Part shown: positions 16,714 through 26,100 of the stretch, in pieces
Numbering within the stretch: position 1 is the first letter of the stretch
How the letters are laid out: each line of letters begins with the position of its first letter
Assembly: GCF_000383855.1 (NCBI RefSeq)
Contig: NZ_KB912877.1
Location: 4,215,226 to 4,279,225 of the forward strand
Origin: Methylobacter marinus A45
Lineage (GTDB): Bacteria > Pseudomonadota > Gammaproteobacteria > Methylococcales > Methylomonadaceae
Length of the DNA: 64,000 nucleotides
Reading direction: 5' to 3'
The notes under the pieces: model-generated
Databases searched by the model: none
What the model was told of the DNA's origin: nothing
What the model saw: only the letters and a program-made list of their open reading frames with translations
Translations under genes and position numbers: made by a program

Positions 16714-18786
16714 ATGAAGAATAACCTATTAAAAAACGCCATCTGGCTACTGATCGCTATCCTGGGGGCATCTGCGGTCGGCGGCATCGCGCTGAACCGC
16801 GGCGAGAGCATCAATGCGCTGTGGTTCATTACCGCCGCGCTGTGCGTCTATGCGATCGCCTATCGTTTTTATGCGGCCTGGATTGCCGCGACCGTGCTGG
16901 CCGTCGATCAGACGCGCGCGACGCCGGCCGAACGCCTCGACAACGGCCGCGACTTCGTACCGACCAACAAATGGATCGTCTTCGGCCATCATTTCGCGGC
17001 CATTGCAGGCCCGGGACCGCTGGTCGGGCCGACGCTGGCGGCGCAGTTCGGCTATCTGCCCGGCACCTTGTGGCTGCTGTTCGGCTCGGTGCTAGGCGGC
17101 TGCGTGCAGGATATGGTGATATTGTTCCTGTCCACGCGCCGCAACGCCAAAAGCCTGGGGCAGATGGCGCGCGACGAGCTCGGACCTCTGGGCGGCACGG
17201 CGGCGCTGATCGGCACGTTTTCCATCATGATCATCCTGATCGCCGTGCTCGGACTGGTGGTCGTCAATGCCATGAAGCACAGTCCCTGGGCCACTTCCAC
17301 GGTCGCCGCGACGATCCCGATCGCGATGATCGTCGGTATTTACATGCGCCATTTCCGCCCCGGCCAAGTGCTGGAAGCGTCGGCCCTGGGCGTGACGCTG
17401 CTGCTGCTGTCGGTGGCGGGCGGCGGCTGGATCGACGGCAGCGAAACATTGCGTGGCCTGTTCGATCACGCAGGGCTGACCCTGGCCTGGTGGGTCATGG
17501 CCTACGGCTTCGCGGCGGCTATTCTGCCGGTCTGGCTGTTGCTGGCGCCGCGCGATTATCTGTCGACGTTCATGAAGCTGGGCACCATCACGCTGCTGGC
17601 CGTGGCGATCGTCGTGCTGCAGCCCGATGTGAAAATGCCGGCCATAACGCAATTCATCGACGGCTCGGGGCCGGTTTTCGGCGGCAAGCTGTTCCCGTTC
17701 GTTTTCATTACCATCGCCTGCGGCGCGGTCTCGGGTTTCCATGCCTTGGTATCGTCCGGCACGACGCCTAAACTGCTGACCAATGAACGCGATATCCGCA
17801 TGATCGGCTATGGCGGCATGGTGCTGGAGTCGTTCGTGGCGGTCATGGCCATGATCGCGGCGACCGTGCTCGATCCAGGCGTGTTTTTCGCCATCAACAG
17901 CCCGGCCGGCGTTGTCGGCAAGGAAGCGGCCGCGGCCGTTGCCACCATCTCATCATGGGGCTTTCCGGTATCCGTGGAGCAGATGCAGGCGCTGGCCGGC
18001 AAAATGGGCGAGGCCAGCCTGTTCGCGCGCACGGGCGGCGCGCCGTCGCTGGCCGTCGGCATGGCCAGCATTTTCGGCAGCGCCTTCGGCGACGGGCTGC
18101 TGGCCTTGTGGTATCACTTCGCCATCATGTTCGAGGCCATCTTCATCCTGACTACGCTGGATGCCGGCACGCGCGTGGGCCGGTTCATGCTGCAGGACAT
18201 GCTCGGCAATATCTGGCCGAAAATGGCGGAAACCTCATGGGCGCCTTCGGTCATCCTGACCAGTGCGCTGGTCGTGGGCGGCTGGGGTTATTTCCTCTAT
18301 ATCGGCGTCATCGACCCGAACGGCGGCGTCAACATCCTGTGGCCGCTGTTCGGTATCGCCAACCAGATGCTGGCGGCCATCGCCCTGTGCGTGGCGACGG
18401 GCATTCTGATCAAGTCCGGCAAGTTCAGGTATGCCTGGGTGACCGGCCTGCCGCTATCGTGGCTGATCATCATCACCAGCACCGCCTCATGGCAGAAAAT
18501 CACCAGCGACGACACCCGCATCGGCTTCTTCGCGGCCGCCAACAACCTGTCCGACAAACTGGCAGCCGGCACGCTGCCACCCGAGAAAGCCGCCATCGCG
18601 CCGCAGCTGATCTTCAACCTGCACCTGGATGCTTATCTGACGCTGTTTTTCGTCGCGCTGCTGTGGACGATCGTGTTCGACATGCTGCGCGTATGCGCGC
18701 TTCATCTGGCCGGCAAACCGATACGGCCGCTGACCGAAGTGCCGCATAGTCCGAGTCAGTTGGCGGCGGAATGGGTGAGGGATTGA
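16714..18786 (+). CDS. cstA: Carbon starvation/pyruvate transporter CstA family
   Basis: A 690-residue inner-membrane protein with roughly 16-18 hydrophobic segments. Family landmarks are GRDFVPTNKWIVFGHHFAAI, AGPGPLVGPTLAAQFGYLPG, GCVQDMVILFLSTRR, AVSGFHALVSSGTTPKLL, and GNIWPKMAET near the end. CstA and BtsT proteins take up pyruvate or peptides with a small YbdD/YjiX partner, encoded here in overlap. With ppsA nearby it fits a pyruvate/gluconeogenic theme, though the two genes are not in one operon. Confidence 0.93.
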   Translation: MKNNLLKNAIWLLIAILGASAVGGIALNRGESINALWFITAALCVYAIAYRFYAAWIAATVLAVDQTRATPAERLDNGRDFVPTNKWIVFGHHFAAIAGPGPLVGPTLAAQFGYLPGTLWLLFGSVLGGCVQDMVILFLSTRRNAKSLGQMARDELGPLGGTAALIGTFSIMIILIAVLGLVVVNAMKHSPWATSTVAATIPIAMIVGIYMRHFRPGQVLEASALGVTLLLLSVAGGGWIDGSETLRGLFDHAGLTLAWWVMAYGFAAAILPVWLLLAPRDYLSTFMKLGTITLLAVAIVVLQPDVKMPAITQFIDGSGPVFGGKLFPFVFITIACGAVSGFHALVSSGTTPKLLTNERDIRMIGYGGMVLESFVAVMAMIAATVLDPGVFFAINSPAGVVGKEAAAAVATISSWGFPVSVEQMQALAGKMGEASLFARTGGAPSLAVGMASIFGSAFGDGLLALWYHFAIMFEAIFILTTLDAGTRVGRFMLQDMLGNIWPKMAETSWAPSVILTSALVVGGWGYFLYIGVIDPNGGVNILWPLFGIANQMLAAIALCVATGILIKSGKFRYAWVTGLPLSWLIIITSTASWQKITSDDTRIGFFAAANNLSDKLAAGTLPPEKAAIAPQLIFNLHLDAYLTLFFVALLWTIVFDMLRVCALHLAGKPIRPLTEVPHSPSQLAAEWVRD

Positions 18787-18983
18787 TGATTAGAAGGTTT
18801 AAGTCATTCTGGCAAATCGTACGTCGCCTTTCCGGCGACGATGCCTATGAGCGCTATCTGGAGCACTTTGCCAGGCATCATCAGGCCGACCCCGAGCACG
18901 TTCATTGCCAGCCGCTGAGCAAAAAGGAGTTTTTCAAGCAGTGGCAGGAGGAGAAGTGGCGGGGGGTGAAGCGGTGTTGTTAA
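18786..18983 (+). CDS. YbdD/YjiX family small protein (DUF466)
   Basis: A 65-residue basic protein with the family core SGDDAYERYLEHFARHH and LSKKEFFKQWQEEKW, matching the length and composition of E. coli YbdD/YjiX. Its ATG overlaps the cstA stop by one base, so it is translationally coupled. Homologues are required for activity of their CstA/BtsT partner (established for the family). Call is firm. Confidence 0.9.
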   Translation: MIRRFKSFWQIVRRLSGDDAYERYLEHFARHHQADPEHVHCQPLSKKEFFKQWQEEKWRGVKRCC

Positions 18984-19111
18984 ATAGATCGATCGTTCAT
19001 CTTCAGCCTGTCGCTAAATGATGGTGTACTCTGAACACGATAAGGCGCAATTTATAGCATGTTGGCCTCTATCATCTGGCGCATTACGCTAACGCTAATG
19101 CGCACTCACGC

Positions 19112-19143
19112 AGGACGAGGTTTGCAACCCCGTCCTTAACGTT
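19112..19143 (-). repeat. REP-like hairpin, left copy flanking the RAYT gene
   Basis: AGGACGAGG, a 7-base loop and CCCCGTCCT form a hairpin with one mismatch. Read on the minus strand it begins AAACGTTAAGGACGGGG, matching the copy at 19763-19794 in inverted orientation. The 128 bases before this are non-coding, with another small inverted repeat (GCATTACGCTAACGCTAATGC at about 19081). Confidence 0.7.
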
Positions 19144-19216
19144 TGACGCTGACGTTCTTTTAATATATGGGAAAGGAAATACGCATGCATCACAACCAAA
19201 TTAGAAAGGATTCACC

Positions 19217-19720
19217 ATGCCATCCCGACGCGTAGCCGCCGAGCTTAATGCCGGCACTTACTATCTCACTCTAACCGTTCAACGCTGGTATTACCTGTTC
19301 GATCGCCATAACCGCTGGCAGATCCTGTCCGATTCAATCCGTTATTGCCAGGACAACAAAGGGCTGGAATTGAACGGCTATGTTTTTATGCTGAACCATA
19401 TCCATCTCATAGTGACTTCGCCGGATATGGCGGGATTTTTACGGGATTTCAAACGCTTCACTTCCGGTAAACTCAGGCGCAATCTTGAAAGCACGGAGCC
19501 AAATGTGTTGAAACTGTTTGTTGATGAGCAGGGCAGTTTTCAATTTTGGATGGAGACCAATGCGCCGAAGAAGATTGAAAACCCTGCTTTCTATTTGCAA
19601 AAGCTTAACTATATCCATGAAAATCCGGTGCGGAAAAGTTATGTTTCAAGGCCTGAATATTGGTTTTGGTCGTCGGCTAACCCGGCCTCGTCGCTCCTTA
19701 CCAAATTACTTGTAACGTGA
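19217..19720 (+). CDS. REP-associated tyrosine transposase (RAYT, Y1/HUH type)
   Basis: A 167-residue single-strand DNA transposase-like protein. The HUH motif is H61-I62-H63 in MLNHIHLIVTSPD. The catalytic tyrosine is probably Y126 in AFYLQKLNYIHENPVRKSYV; the NPVRK tail is typical of the family. The start has GAAAGGA upstream. Unlike full insertion sequences, RAYT genes are usually single-copy and act on REP sequences; here two inverted REP-like hairpins bracket the gene. The frame is intact, so it may be active. Confidence 0.85.
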   Translation: MPSRRVAAELNAGTYYLTLTVQRWYYLFDRHNRWQILSDSIRYCQDNKGLELNGYVFMLNHIHLIVTSPDMAGFLRDFKRFTSGKLRRNLESTEPNVLKLFVDEQGSFQFWMETNAPKKIENPAFYLQKLNYIHENPVRKSYVSRPEYWFWSSANPASSLLTKLLVT

Positions 19721-19762
19721 AGCGCTATGCTGAGCGTAGCCGCTTGGCTTGGGTGGTATAGA

Positions 19763-19794
19763 AACGTTAGGGACGGGGTTACAAACCCCGTCCC
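19763..19794 (+). repeat. REP-like hairpin, right copy flanking the RAYT gene
   Basis: A conserved head AAACGTTA is followed by a perfect 9-base-pair stem, GGGACGGGG and CCCCGTCCC around TTACAAA. It lies 43 bases after the transposase stop and mirrors the upstream copy. A remnant of an IS256-type transposase begins immediately beyond it, as if the repeat marks the junction. Confidence 0.75.
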
Positions 19795-19795
19795 G

Positions 19796-19924
19796 CTTGG
19801 GGTCCCGCACCTTCCGCACTTTGACGGCCATGTCGCCGAGCCCTGTTTGAATCGAACGTTCGGACAGATAACCGTTCCTGATCACGGCCGCTTTATCATC
19901 GTCGGTTTTTAACGCGCTATGTTG
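19796..19924 (-). pseudogene. IS256/Mutator-type transposase fragment
   Basis: The minus-strand translation contains LKTDDDKAAVIRNGYLSERS followed by IQTGLGDMAVKVRKVRD, the N-terminal signature block of IS256-family transposases (usually near residues 60-100). The frame runs on directly into the REP-like hairpin sequence, and no catalytic DDE region follows. It is thus a truncated relic whose break point coincides with the REP element. The flanking frame on the other side (to about 20125) is not recognisably transposase. Confidence 0.7.
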
Positions 19925-19956
19925 CGATAAAGGGATCGGTCGCCTGTCGATGAGGA

Positions 19957-19997
19957 ATGGCTCAGCCCGGACAAGGAGTGTGGATTGAACAACGAAG
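19957..19997. repeat. Diverged 40-bp repeat, copy 1
   Basis: ATGGCTCAGCCCGGACAAGG and the following GAGTGTGGATTGAACAACGAAG recur, with differences and a small gap, at 21065-21102 (ATGGTTCAATCCGGACAAGG then AGGCATTGAACAGCGAAG). Both copies lie in the scar zone next to transposase remnants, so they are probably relics of the same element. The 300 bases from 20126 to 20427 hold nothing else recognisable. Confidence 0.5.
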
Positions 19998-20427
19998 CCT
20001 GGAGACCAGACAGCATAGAAAACACGACCACTATTGACAAACATCGCCATCAAGCTTTGGTCCGTACTTGCCACTACCGGCGGCGCAGGCAGAAACCTAA
20101 TCCACAACTGTAGTACCAGGCACAAAAAAGGCCAGTCGAAACCAGCCTTGAATAGGTAATACTGTATTACAACCCATTATTTATAGTAAATTTTTCCCCA
20201 ATAAAGCTCATCGTTAAAGCCCATCGTAACTTTCTATCCATGAGATTGCTTATTTGCTCGAAAAATTAAGCTACTCATGACTTGAAGCACTAAGGACTTT
20301 AAAGCGGCTGCTAGAAACGGTTCGTTATTAGCTCGCCACTGATTACAGCGTATATAAAGATTGATGAGCTGTTTAACGCCGGCACTTAAATGTGTTGAGC
20401 GTTAAGGAGAGAGACAGCTCCAGGGAC

Positions 20428-20679
20428 CTAGAACAATTGCAAAGAATACTCACGTCCGGGGACCAACTGGTATTCTTGCTCGTAATACTGGGATGTAGAG
20501 CCAGGCATGAAAACGTCTGTTTTTAATTTGGGAAGTGAAATAATCGGTGGGTCTATAACTATTGCTCCAGCGCTGACCCCATCCATTTGAACATCAGATA
20601 AAGTTACAGGTTCTGCATTTGCACTGCTCGCAATAGCCAGCATTGAAGCGAATGCTAACATGTAAGTTGAGTGGCTCAT
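20428..20679 (-). CDS. Small exported peptide of unknown function
   Basis: An 83-residue protein with a clear signal peptide (YMLAFASMLAIASSANA) and predicted cleavage before EPVTLSDVQMDG. The mature part starts with VTLSDVQMDGVSAGA, a short motif recalling LxDxQMDxVxAG segments in small exported proteins of methanotroph-type bacteria. It ends with an aromatic- and Gln-rich tail. A good ribosome-binding site (TTGGAG) precedes the ATG. It stands alone among mobile-element remnants. It could be a secreted peptide or bacteriocin-like precursor, but nothing proves this. Confidence 0.55.
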   Translation of the reverse strand: MSHSTYMLAFASMLAIASSANAEPVTLSDVQMDGVSAGAIVIDPPIISLPKLKTDVFMPGSTSQYYEQEYQLVPGREYSLQLF

Positions 20680-20877
20680 TTTTATTCTCCAAGTTATTGA
20701 ACAAATTAAATAGCTGTTGAATTATATAACCTAAGTCACAAACTCAGGCGCCAAACAGTATTACACGTATTATCCGATTTTGCTATTGTAGAAATTACGT
20801 ATTCGCTGCTTCCTCAATCATAACAAGTGAGGCGGTACGAACCGTATTGATCGAGAAGTCTCCTGCGTAGGCAAGTT

Positions 20878-20982
20878 ATGACCGTGTATCGCCATTTCCA
20901 CTATCCCGGATCAACATGTTTTTTCACGGTAAGCTTGACCGAAGGTCATGGCGGCTCTGATTGCCAGATACTGGCAGCGTGA
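20878..20982 (+). pseudogene. Remnant of a second RAYT transposase gene
   Basis: The ATG at 20878 opens TVYRHFHYPGSTCFFTVSL, matching the usual RAYT opening (YRR...PGGTYFFTVNL). The frame stops at 20982. Out of frame beyond it, VAYEIVRQRWPER resembles the following RAYT helix. It has no HUH or tyrosine motif. The region 20983-21172 otherwise contains only the second copy of the diverged 40-bp repeat. Confidence 0.55.
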
Positions 20983-21064
20983 AAGTTGCCTACGAAATAG
21001 TCAGGCAAAGATGGCCTGAGCGATAAAGAGCGGTGAAACCAGGATCAGATTGGCCCGGTGAGTT

Positions 21065-21102
21065 ATGGTTCAATCCGGACAAGGAGGCATTGAACAGCGA
21101 AG
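21065..21102. repeat. Diverged 40-bp repeat, copy 2
   Basis: The second copy of the element at 19957-19997, about 80 per cent identical by eye. It lies 71 bases beyond the 3' end of the eCIS operon. Confidence 0.5.
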
Positions 21103-21172
21103 TTAGCGACCGGGTTCTTCAGGCGAAGAGGTCCGTGCGCAACAGCCATTTTCAATCAAGCCGGACTCCCGG

Positions 21173-22498
21173 CTAAACCACTTTTCCTTCCTTGATGAAC
21201 TCACGCAATATAGCCGCTTCCAGGCGCTTCAGGTCGAGCGAAAGGGATTGATCGGCCAGAATCTCGACTGCGCAATAGTGGGTAACATTCAGAATATTGG
21301 CGCCGGTAAGTTCGTATCGTGCAGCAATCTGTTGCCAGTCGATGTCGCTCGCGATGCTGATCTGGGGCGGAAAGGTTTTTTGCCAGATTTCATAACGCTC
21401 TTCGGGACGAGGCATGGGGAAATGGATGATGGTCTGAAAGCGGCGGACGAACGCTTCATCGATATTGGCGCGCTGGTTCGTCGCCAGGATAACCAGCCCG
21501 TTGTAGTTTTCGATCCGCTGCAACAGATAAGCCACTTCCTGATTGGCGTATTTATCGTGGGCGTCGCGGATGTCGGTCCTTTTGCCGAACAGCGCGTCGG
21601 CCTCGTCGAAAAACAGAATCCAGTTTTTGTTTTCCGCTTTATCGAACAGTCGCGACAGGTTTTTCTCCGTCTCGCCGATGTATTTCGACACCACGCGCGA
21701 CAGGTCGATACGGAACACGTCCTTGCCGGCCTGCTTGCCGAGCAGCGTCGCGGTCAGGGTCTTGCCGGTGCCCGGCGGCCCGTAAAACAGCGCCCTGTAG
21801 CCGGGCTTGATTTTTTTCTTCATGCCCCAGTCATGCAGCAGCGTATCGTTATGATCGATCCAGTTTTCGATCTCGTGGATTTGCCGCAGGGTAGTGGGGT
21901 GCAGTACCAGATCGCCCCAGTCCATTTCGGTTTCGATGTATTCCGCCGGGAAATCCAGGCTGAAGCGCGGCTTGCTGACGGTGCCGACGGTAAGCTGTTC
22001 GACGATTTCCGGATCGATGACCAGGCGGCCGCTCATCATGGGTTCGCCTTCGCGCACCGGCTCCATCCAGAGGATGCGTTTTTGCGAGAACCAGTGTTCG
22101 CTGCTCAGGATGCGCTGGATTTCCAGGCGCTTTTCCAGATCGTCGCCGGCCAGGATAAACTGCGCGGTTTCGCCGGTGGGCAGGATGCCGCGGTGGTTGG
22201 TGCCTTTGACGCCGCCGAATTCGGGGAAATCGCCGCCTTCGGGGAGGTGTTCGGCGATGAGCCGGTTGAAGAAGTGGGGTTGGACGTGTGGAGCGATGGC
22301 AAGAAGTAAGACTATAAATTCCTCATATTCCGGGTTGTGATGTTCAATGAATGTTCCTAGCCAGGAGCTTTCATCGTAAAAATTCAGAGGCTTTTTCTCA
22401 AACCTTTCAGTTGTTCCAAAATAGACATCCAGACAGCCTGAGACGATGTCCCTCAGCCAGGTGATAGCAATCTGAAGGTTAGCAATATTGGAGTTCAT
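21173..22498 (-). CDS. eCIS AAA+ ATPase (Afp15-like)
   Basis: A 441-residue ATPase with a poorly conserved N-terminal half and a C-terminal AAA+ domain. Walker A is GPPGTGKT at 240-247, Walker B is ILFFDEADALFG from 294, sensor 1 is VILATNQ and the arginine finger is in AFVRRF. Afp15/PVC15 ATPases of this type are encoded at the end of contractile injection loci and are needed for particle assembly. It is the last gene of the minus-strand operon here, 48 bases after the DUF4241 gene. Confidence 0.88.
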   Translation of the reverse strand: MNSNIANLQIAITWLRDIVSGCLDVYFGTTERFEKKPLNFYDESSWLGTFIEHHNPEYEEFIVLLLAIAPHVQPHFFNRLIAEHLPEGGDFPEFGGVKGTNHRGILPTGETAQFILAGDDLEKRLEIQRILSSEHWFSQKRILWMEPVREGEPMMSGRLVIDPEIVEQLTVGTVSKPRFSLDFPAEYIETEMDWGDLVLHPTTLRQIHEIENWIDHNDTLLHDWGMKKKIKPGYRALFYGPPGTGKTLTATLLGKQAGKDVFRIDLSRVVSKYIGETEKNLSRLFDKAENKNWILFFDEADALFGKRTDIRDAHDKYANQEVAYLLQRIENYNGLVILATNQRANIDEAFVRRFQTIIHFPMPRPEERYEIWQKTFPPQISIASDIDWQQIAARYELTGANILNVTHYCAVEILADQSLSLDLKRLEAAILREFIKEGKVV

Positions 22499-22546
22499 TG
22501 GGTAGCCGGTTTTATAGTTATTACGATTGATTGCTTACTTAGAGTA

Positions 22547-23173
22547 TCAGTTTTCCAACAGCCCGAAATCTATAATAAGCATTGCGGGTCTATCCATAAA
22601 ATCCATGCCCCAGAAGGCCTGATAAAATCCGTCGCCCAATCCGCTGGCAAACATTGCGATGTTTATTGGGCTATCCTTGCTGGGATAATGCAAAGTCCAG
22701 TCGCCGCAAGCGTGGGGATTGTTTGGATCGGCGCTGAGTTTGAATTCATCTGCGAGCACATCATCGTAATAGTTGCCATCGGGATTTGCAGTGTAGAAGT
22801 CATCGAAAATTTGAATAAACCGCTGTCTGGTTTCCTGATCCATAAAACAGGCCAAACCGGCATCTACGGGAAAACCGGAAAGTTGCTCACCGTCAATCGA
22901 ATAGGTTGCCTCCTGCCAACGCATTGGAGCATGTTTTGAAATGATCAGTCCTGCAAGGGCAACACGTTTTCCCCATTCAGGAAGAGAGGCGATGCAAAGC
23001 TTTACATCATATCTTCCAGGAGCAACGGTTATATCCAGGGCATTGACTTCATCGCTGAGAAAAGGGTCGCAGCAAAAAATGCGACCGGAAGGTAAATGTA
23101 GTTTGCCAATGTCTATAGTCTGGCAAACTGAATCCGCGATTGACGGTTTAAAATTTGCAAAAAGATCCAACAT
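22547..23173 (-). CDS. DUF4241 protein, candidate immunity protein
   Basis: A 208-residue protein with DUF4241 hallmarks: GRIFCCDPFL, ITVAPGRYDVKLCIA, GKRVALAGL, a VDAGLACFMDQ block and a terminal FGLLEN. No signal peptide or membrane helix. It lies 23 bases after the gene for the putative toxin-bearing eCIS-core protein and before the ATPase gene. DUF4241 proteins occur beside polymorphic toxin genes, so an immunity role against the adjacent nuclease-like C-terminus is plausible but inferred from position. Domain call good, role uncertain. Confidence 0.65.
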   Translation of the reverse strand: MLDLFANFKPSIADSVCQTIDIGKLHLPSGRIFCCDPFLSDEVNALDITVAPGRYDVKLCIASLPEWGKRVALAGLIISKHAPMRWQEATYSIDGEQLSGFPVDAGLACFMDQETRQRFIQIFDDFYTANPDGNYYDDVLADEFKLSADPNNPHACGDWTLHYPSKDSPINIAMFASGLGDGFYQAFWGMDFMDRPAMLIIDFGLLEN

Positions 23174-23196
23174 AATTTCCTTTAATTTAAAGTGAT

Positions 23197-26100
23197 TTAC
23201 GGCGCCAGGTATTTTTGTTTATGTCTGGAGCCACGGCTTCTGTTTTCACTGCTCGGCTCAAGAATATAATTCGCGGGATTTAACATCCAGGCTCTTACTT
23301 CCGGACCTTTGGGAACCCAGCCGTTTTTGCGGGCTGTGTTGTTCCAGAAATCTACCGCATCGATTGGATCGTGACTCATATCACAATCCGACAGTGGCCA
23401 CCATCTGCCATCCTTTAATTGCACCAAAACTTCATTATTTTCATTAACGGAGGTTTTATAGCGGGCAATTACTGCTCTACCGGTTGACGATGCCTTTCCA
23501 GGGGTATCCCCCAAGTATTTTTCGCGTGAGCCGCCTTCGACATAGGGCCGGATTTCTCCTGCCGCCCATCGTTTTTTGAAGTCGACCGTTTTTAACTGCA
23601 TCTTTGATGAAAGTGATTGCACTTCGTAGTTGACGCGTTCCTTGCTGGCAAACAAAATTTCCGCTTTGCGTTCAGTGCCTTTATAGGGCAAGGTCACGAA
23701 TTTTCCGGGAGAGGCTTCGGCAGGAAGGTCATCCGCGCGGTTTTCGGGCAAGACATCGAACAATGGGGCCATATTGACCGCCATTTCATTCATCAGGTTT
23801 TTGAGTTTTTGTTCTGTAAACTTAACGCTGGGCGAATTGGTTTTCTTTTCCCTCTCGATTTGAATTTTGACTTTGTCTATTTCTTGCTTCTTTTGTTTGG
23901 CCCTGGACAGATAAGGCAAGGCAAATGATCGGGCTAAAGCTTCTTCAGGCTGGGCGAGTATCTGTTCGATTCTGGCGACAAACTCCTCGGTGAACATTTC
24001 CACGCTAGCTACTTTAAGGCGTGCATTTTCGCTTTGCCCGGAAAAGAAGAGTTTATGTGATTGGCCTTTCTTGTCGGAGAAAGAAACTTTATTTTTCCAC
24101 CATTCCAATAGGGATTGGGCCTTATCGGCCAGGAAACCACCGGCTTTCTTCAGCATATTCCCCAGCCACGCCACGATCTTGTCCAGGCCCTTATCGATCG
24201 GCTGGCGAATCTTCCTGACGATGCCGACGATTTTTTCCGGGATGCTGCCCAGGCCGGCGAACTTGGCCAGGAACGCGATGACCACGGTCAGGGTTCGGGC
24301 CATCGTCATTTCCACTTTCTTTGCCGCGCCTGCGACCTGGCCGGCGGCGATGGCGGAGATGGAGTCGACGAAGGCCGCGACGGCCGCGCCGATCTGCCTG
24401 ATCTTTTGAATGAAGAAGGTGATGGTGTTCCAGATGGCCAGTACGGCCTGCACGAACGCGCCCGCCGGGTTGATCATCATCACCAGCTTGGTGATCGCCG
24501 CCTTGACGATTTCGGTGGTGACCATTTGCGTGACTTGCGCGATCAACTGGCCTTTCAGTTCGTTCAGTTCGACTTTGATCTGCTCCCAGGCGGCCGCCGG
24601 CCCGTCTTTGACCAGCGTGACCAGAATGCCGGCGGTTTTTTCCAGGCCGGCCAGGATCGGGTCGGGGATAATCTTGACCAGCTTGCCGCGGATGTCTTGC
24701 CAGGTTAAGCCCAGGACCGACAGAACCAGCTTGACGATTTCCATCAAGGCGAACGATTTGGGGATATAAACGCCGGCTTCGCCTAACGGCCCGGTAATCC
24801 ATTTGATCAGGGCGGTTTTCAGGTGCTTGCCGATGTTGGTCATAAAGAGCGTGAAGCCCATTTTGCCCGCCTTGACCAGATTGCCGACAAACGCGATCGG
24901 GTTTCTGATGATTTTCTGGAAGCTGGCCTTGGCTTTGGCGATATAAGGCATGACGCCGGGCGCGACCACCGAGAAGATGATTTCCAGCAGGCTGAGCGTG
25001 GTGCCGAAGGCCCACGAGGTAAATCTCACGACGAAGTTGCCGAAAACTTTAAATACCTTGATGAACAGGTTGGGCAGGATGATAAAGTCCATCACTTCCA
25101 GCGACTTCAGCATCGCGATGAAGTCCTGCGGGAATTGCACGACCATGGCGAACAGTTCCTGCAGGGCGGTATTGAACCACTGCCACGCCTTTTGCACGGC
25201 ATTGCCTTTTTTGATGTTTTCCCAGATTTCTTCCTGCCCGATCAGTTTCATGAAACCGCCGATCAGGGTGTCGGCGTTTCTCGGCACCGGCTCGTTGGTG
25301 ATCGGATTTTTGCCCAGTATCGCGCATAGCAGATCGAAGCCCGGCTTGCCCTGCGCCAGGGCCGCCAGCGGCATCAATACCGCATCACGGATGAACTGCA
25401 GGATCGCCTGGAAAATGCTGCCTATAAAGTCGATGATGTCATTGACGGGCTTGGTAAAGATGTCGACAGCTCTATTCCAGGTGCGCACAGGATGCAGGAC
25501 GACATCCAGAAAATCGATGTCGTCCATAAATTGGTCGACTGCGGATTTGACGGTCCCCAGCAGATTGGCGAACCGTTTCAGCTGGCCTTCGACCCAGCTG
25601 CCCGCTTTTTCGAAGACGTTGTATTTCTCGAGGGCGTCGGTGATGATTTTTCCGCCCGGCAAGAACTCCACAATGGCCCGGAGAATATTGGCCGCGCTGC
25701 GGTCGACGCTTTCGCCGTTGATCGGGTTGACGCCGATAACGATAGTGAACATGCGGTAGCCCGGAATGTTGTAGGCTTTTTCGGCGAGCCAGTCCAGAAC
25801 GTCCTGCCAGGACGGGATATCGATGCCGAGAAAGCGCTGTACAGCCGGCGGCGAGGTCGTGGCGTTGACCTGCGGGCTGCGCTGTACGGCATGTCCCTGC
25901 TGGATGGTATGGGTCAATTCGTGGGCGAGCAGCTGCTTGCCTTCGCTGGTGCCCGGCTGGTATTGATCCTGGGAGAAGAAAACGTGGTTCTGGTAAGTGA
26001 ACGCCCTGGCGCTCAGTTGCTGGTTCAGGCTGGCGGATTCAGGGTCGCTGTGGATGCGCACGTTGCTGAAATCGGCGTTGAATCTCGGCTCCATATAGCC

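Noticed and set aside
19706-20125. 139-codon minus-strand frame as a real gene
   Set aside because: Only residues about 68-110 resemble a transposase; the rest is REP and remnant sequence, so it is called a fragment.
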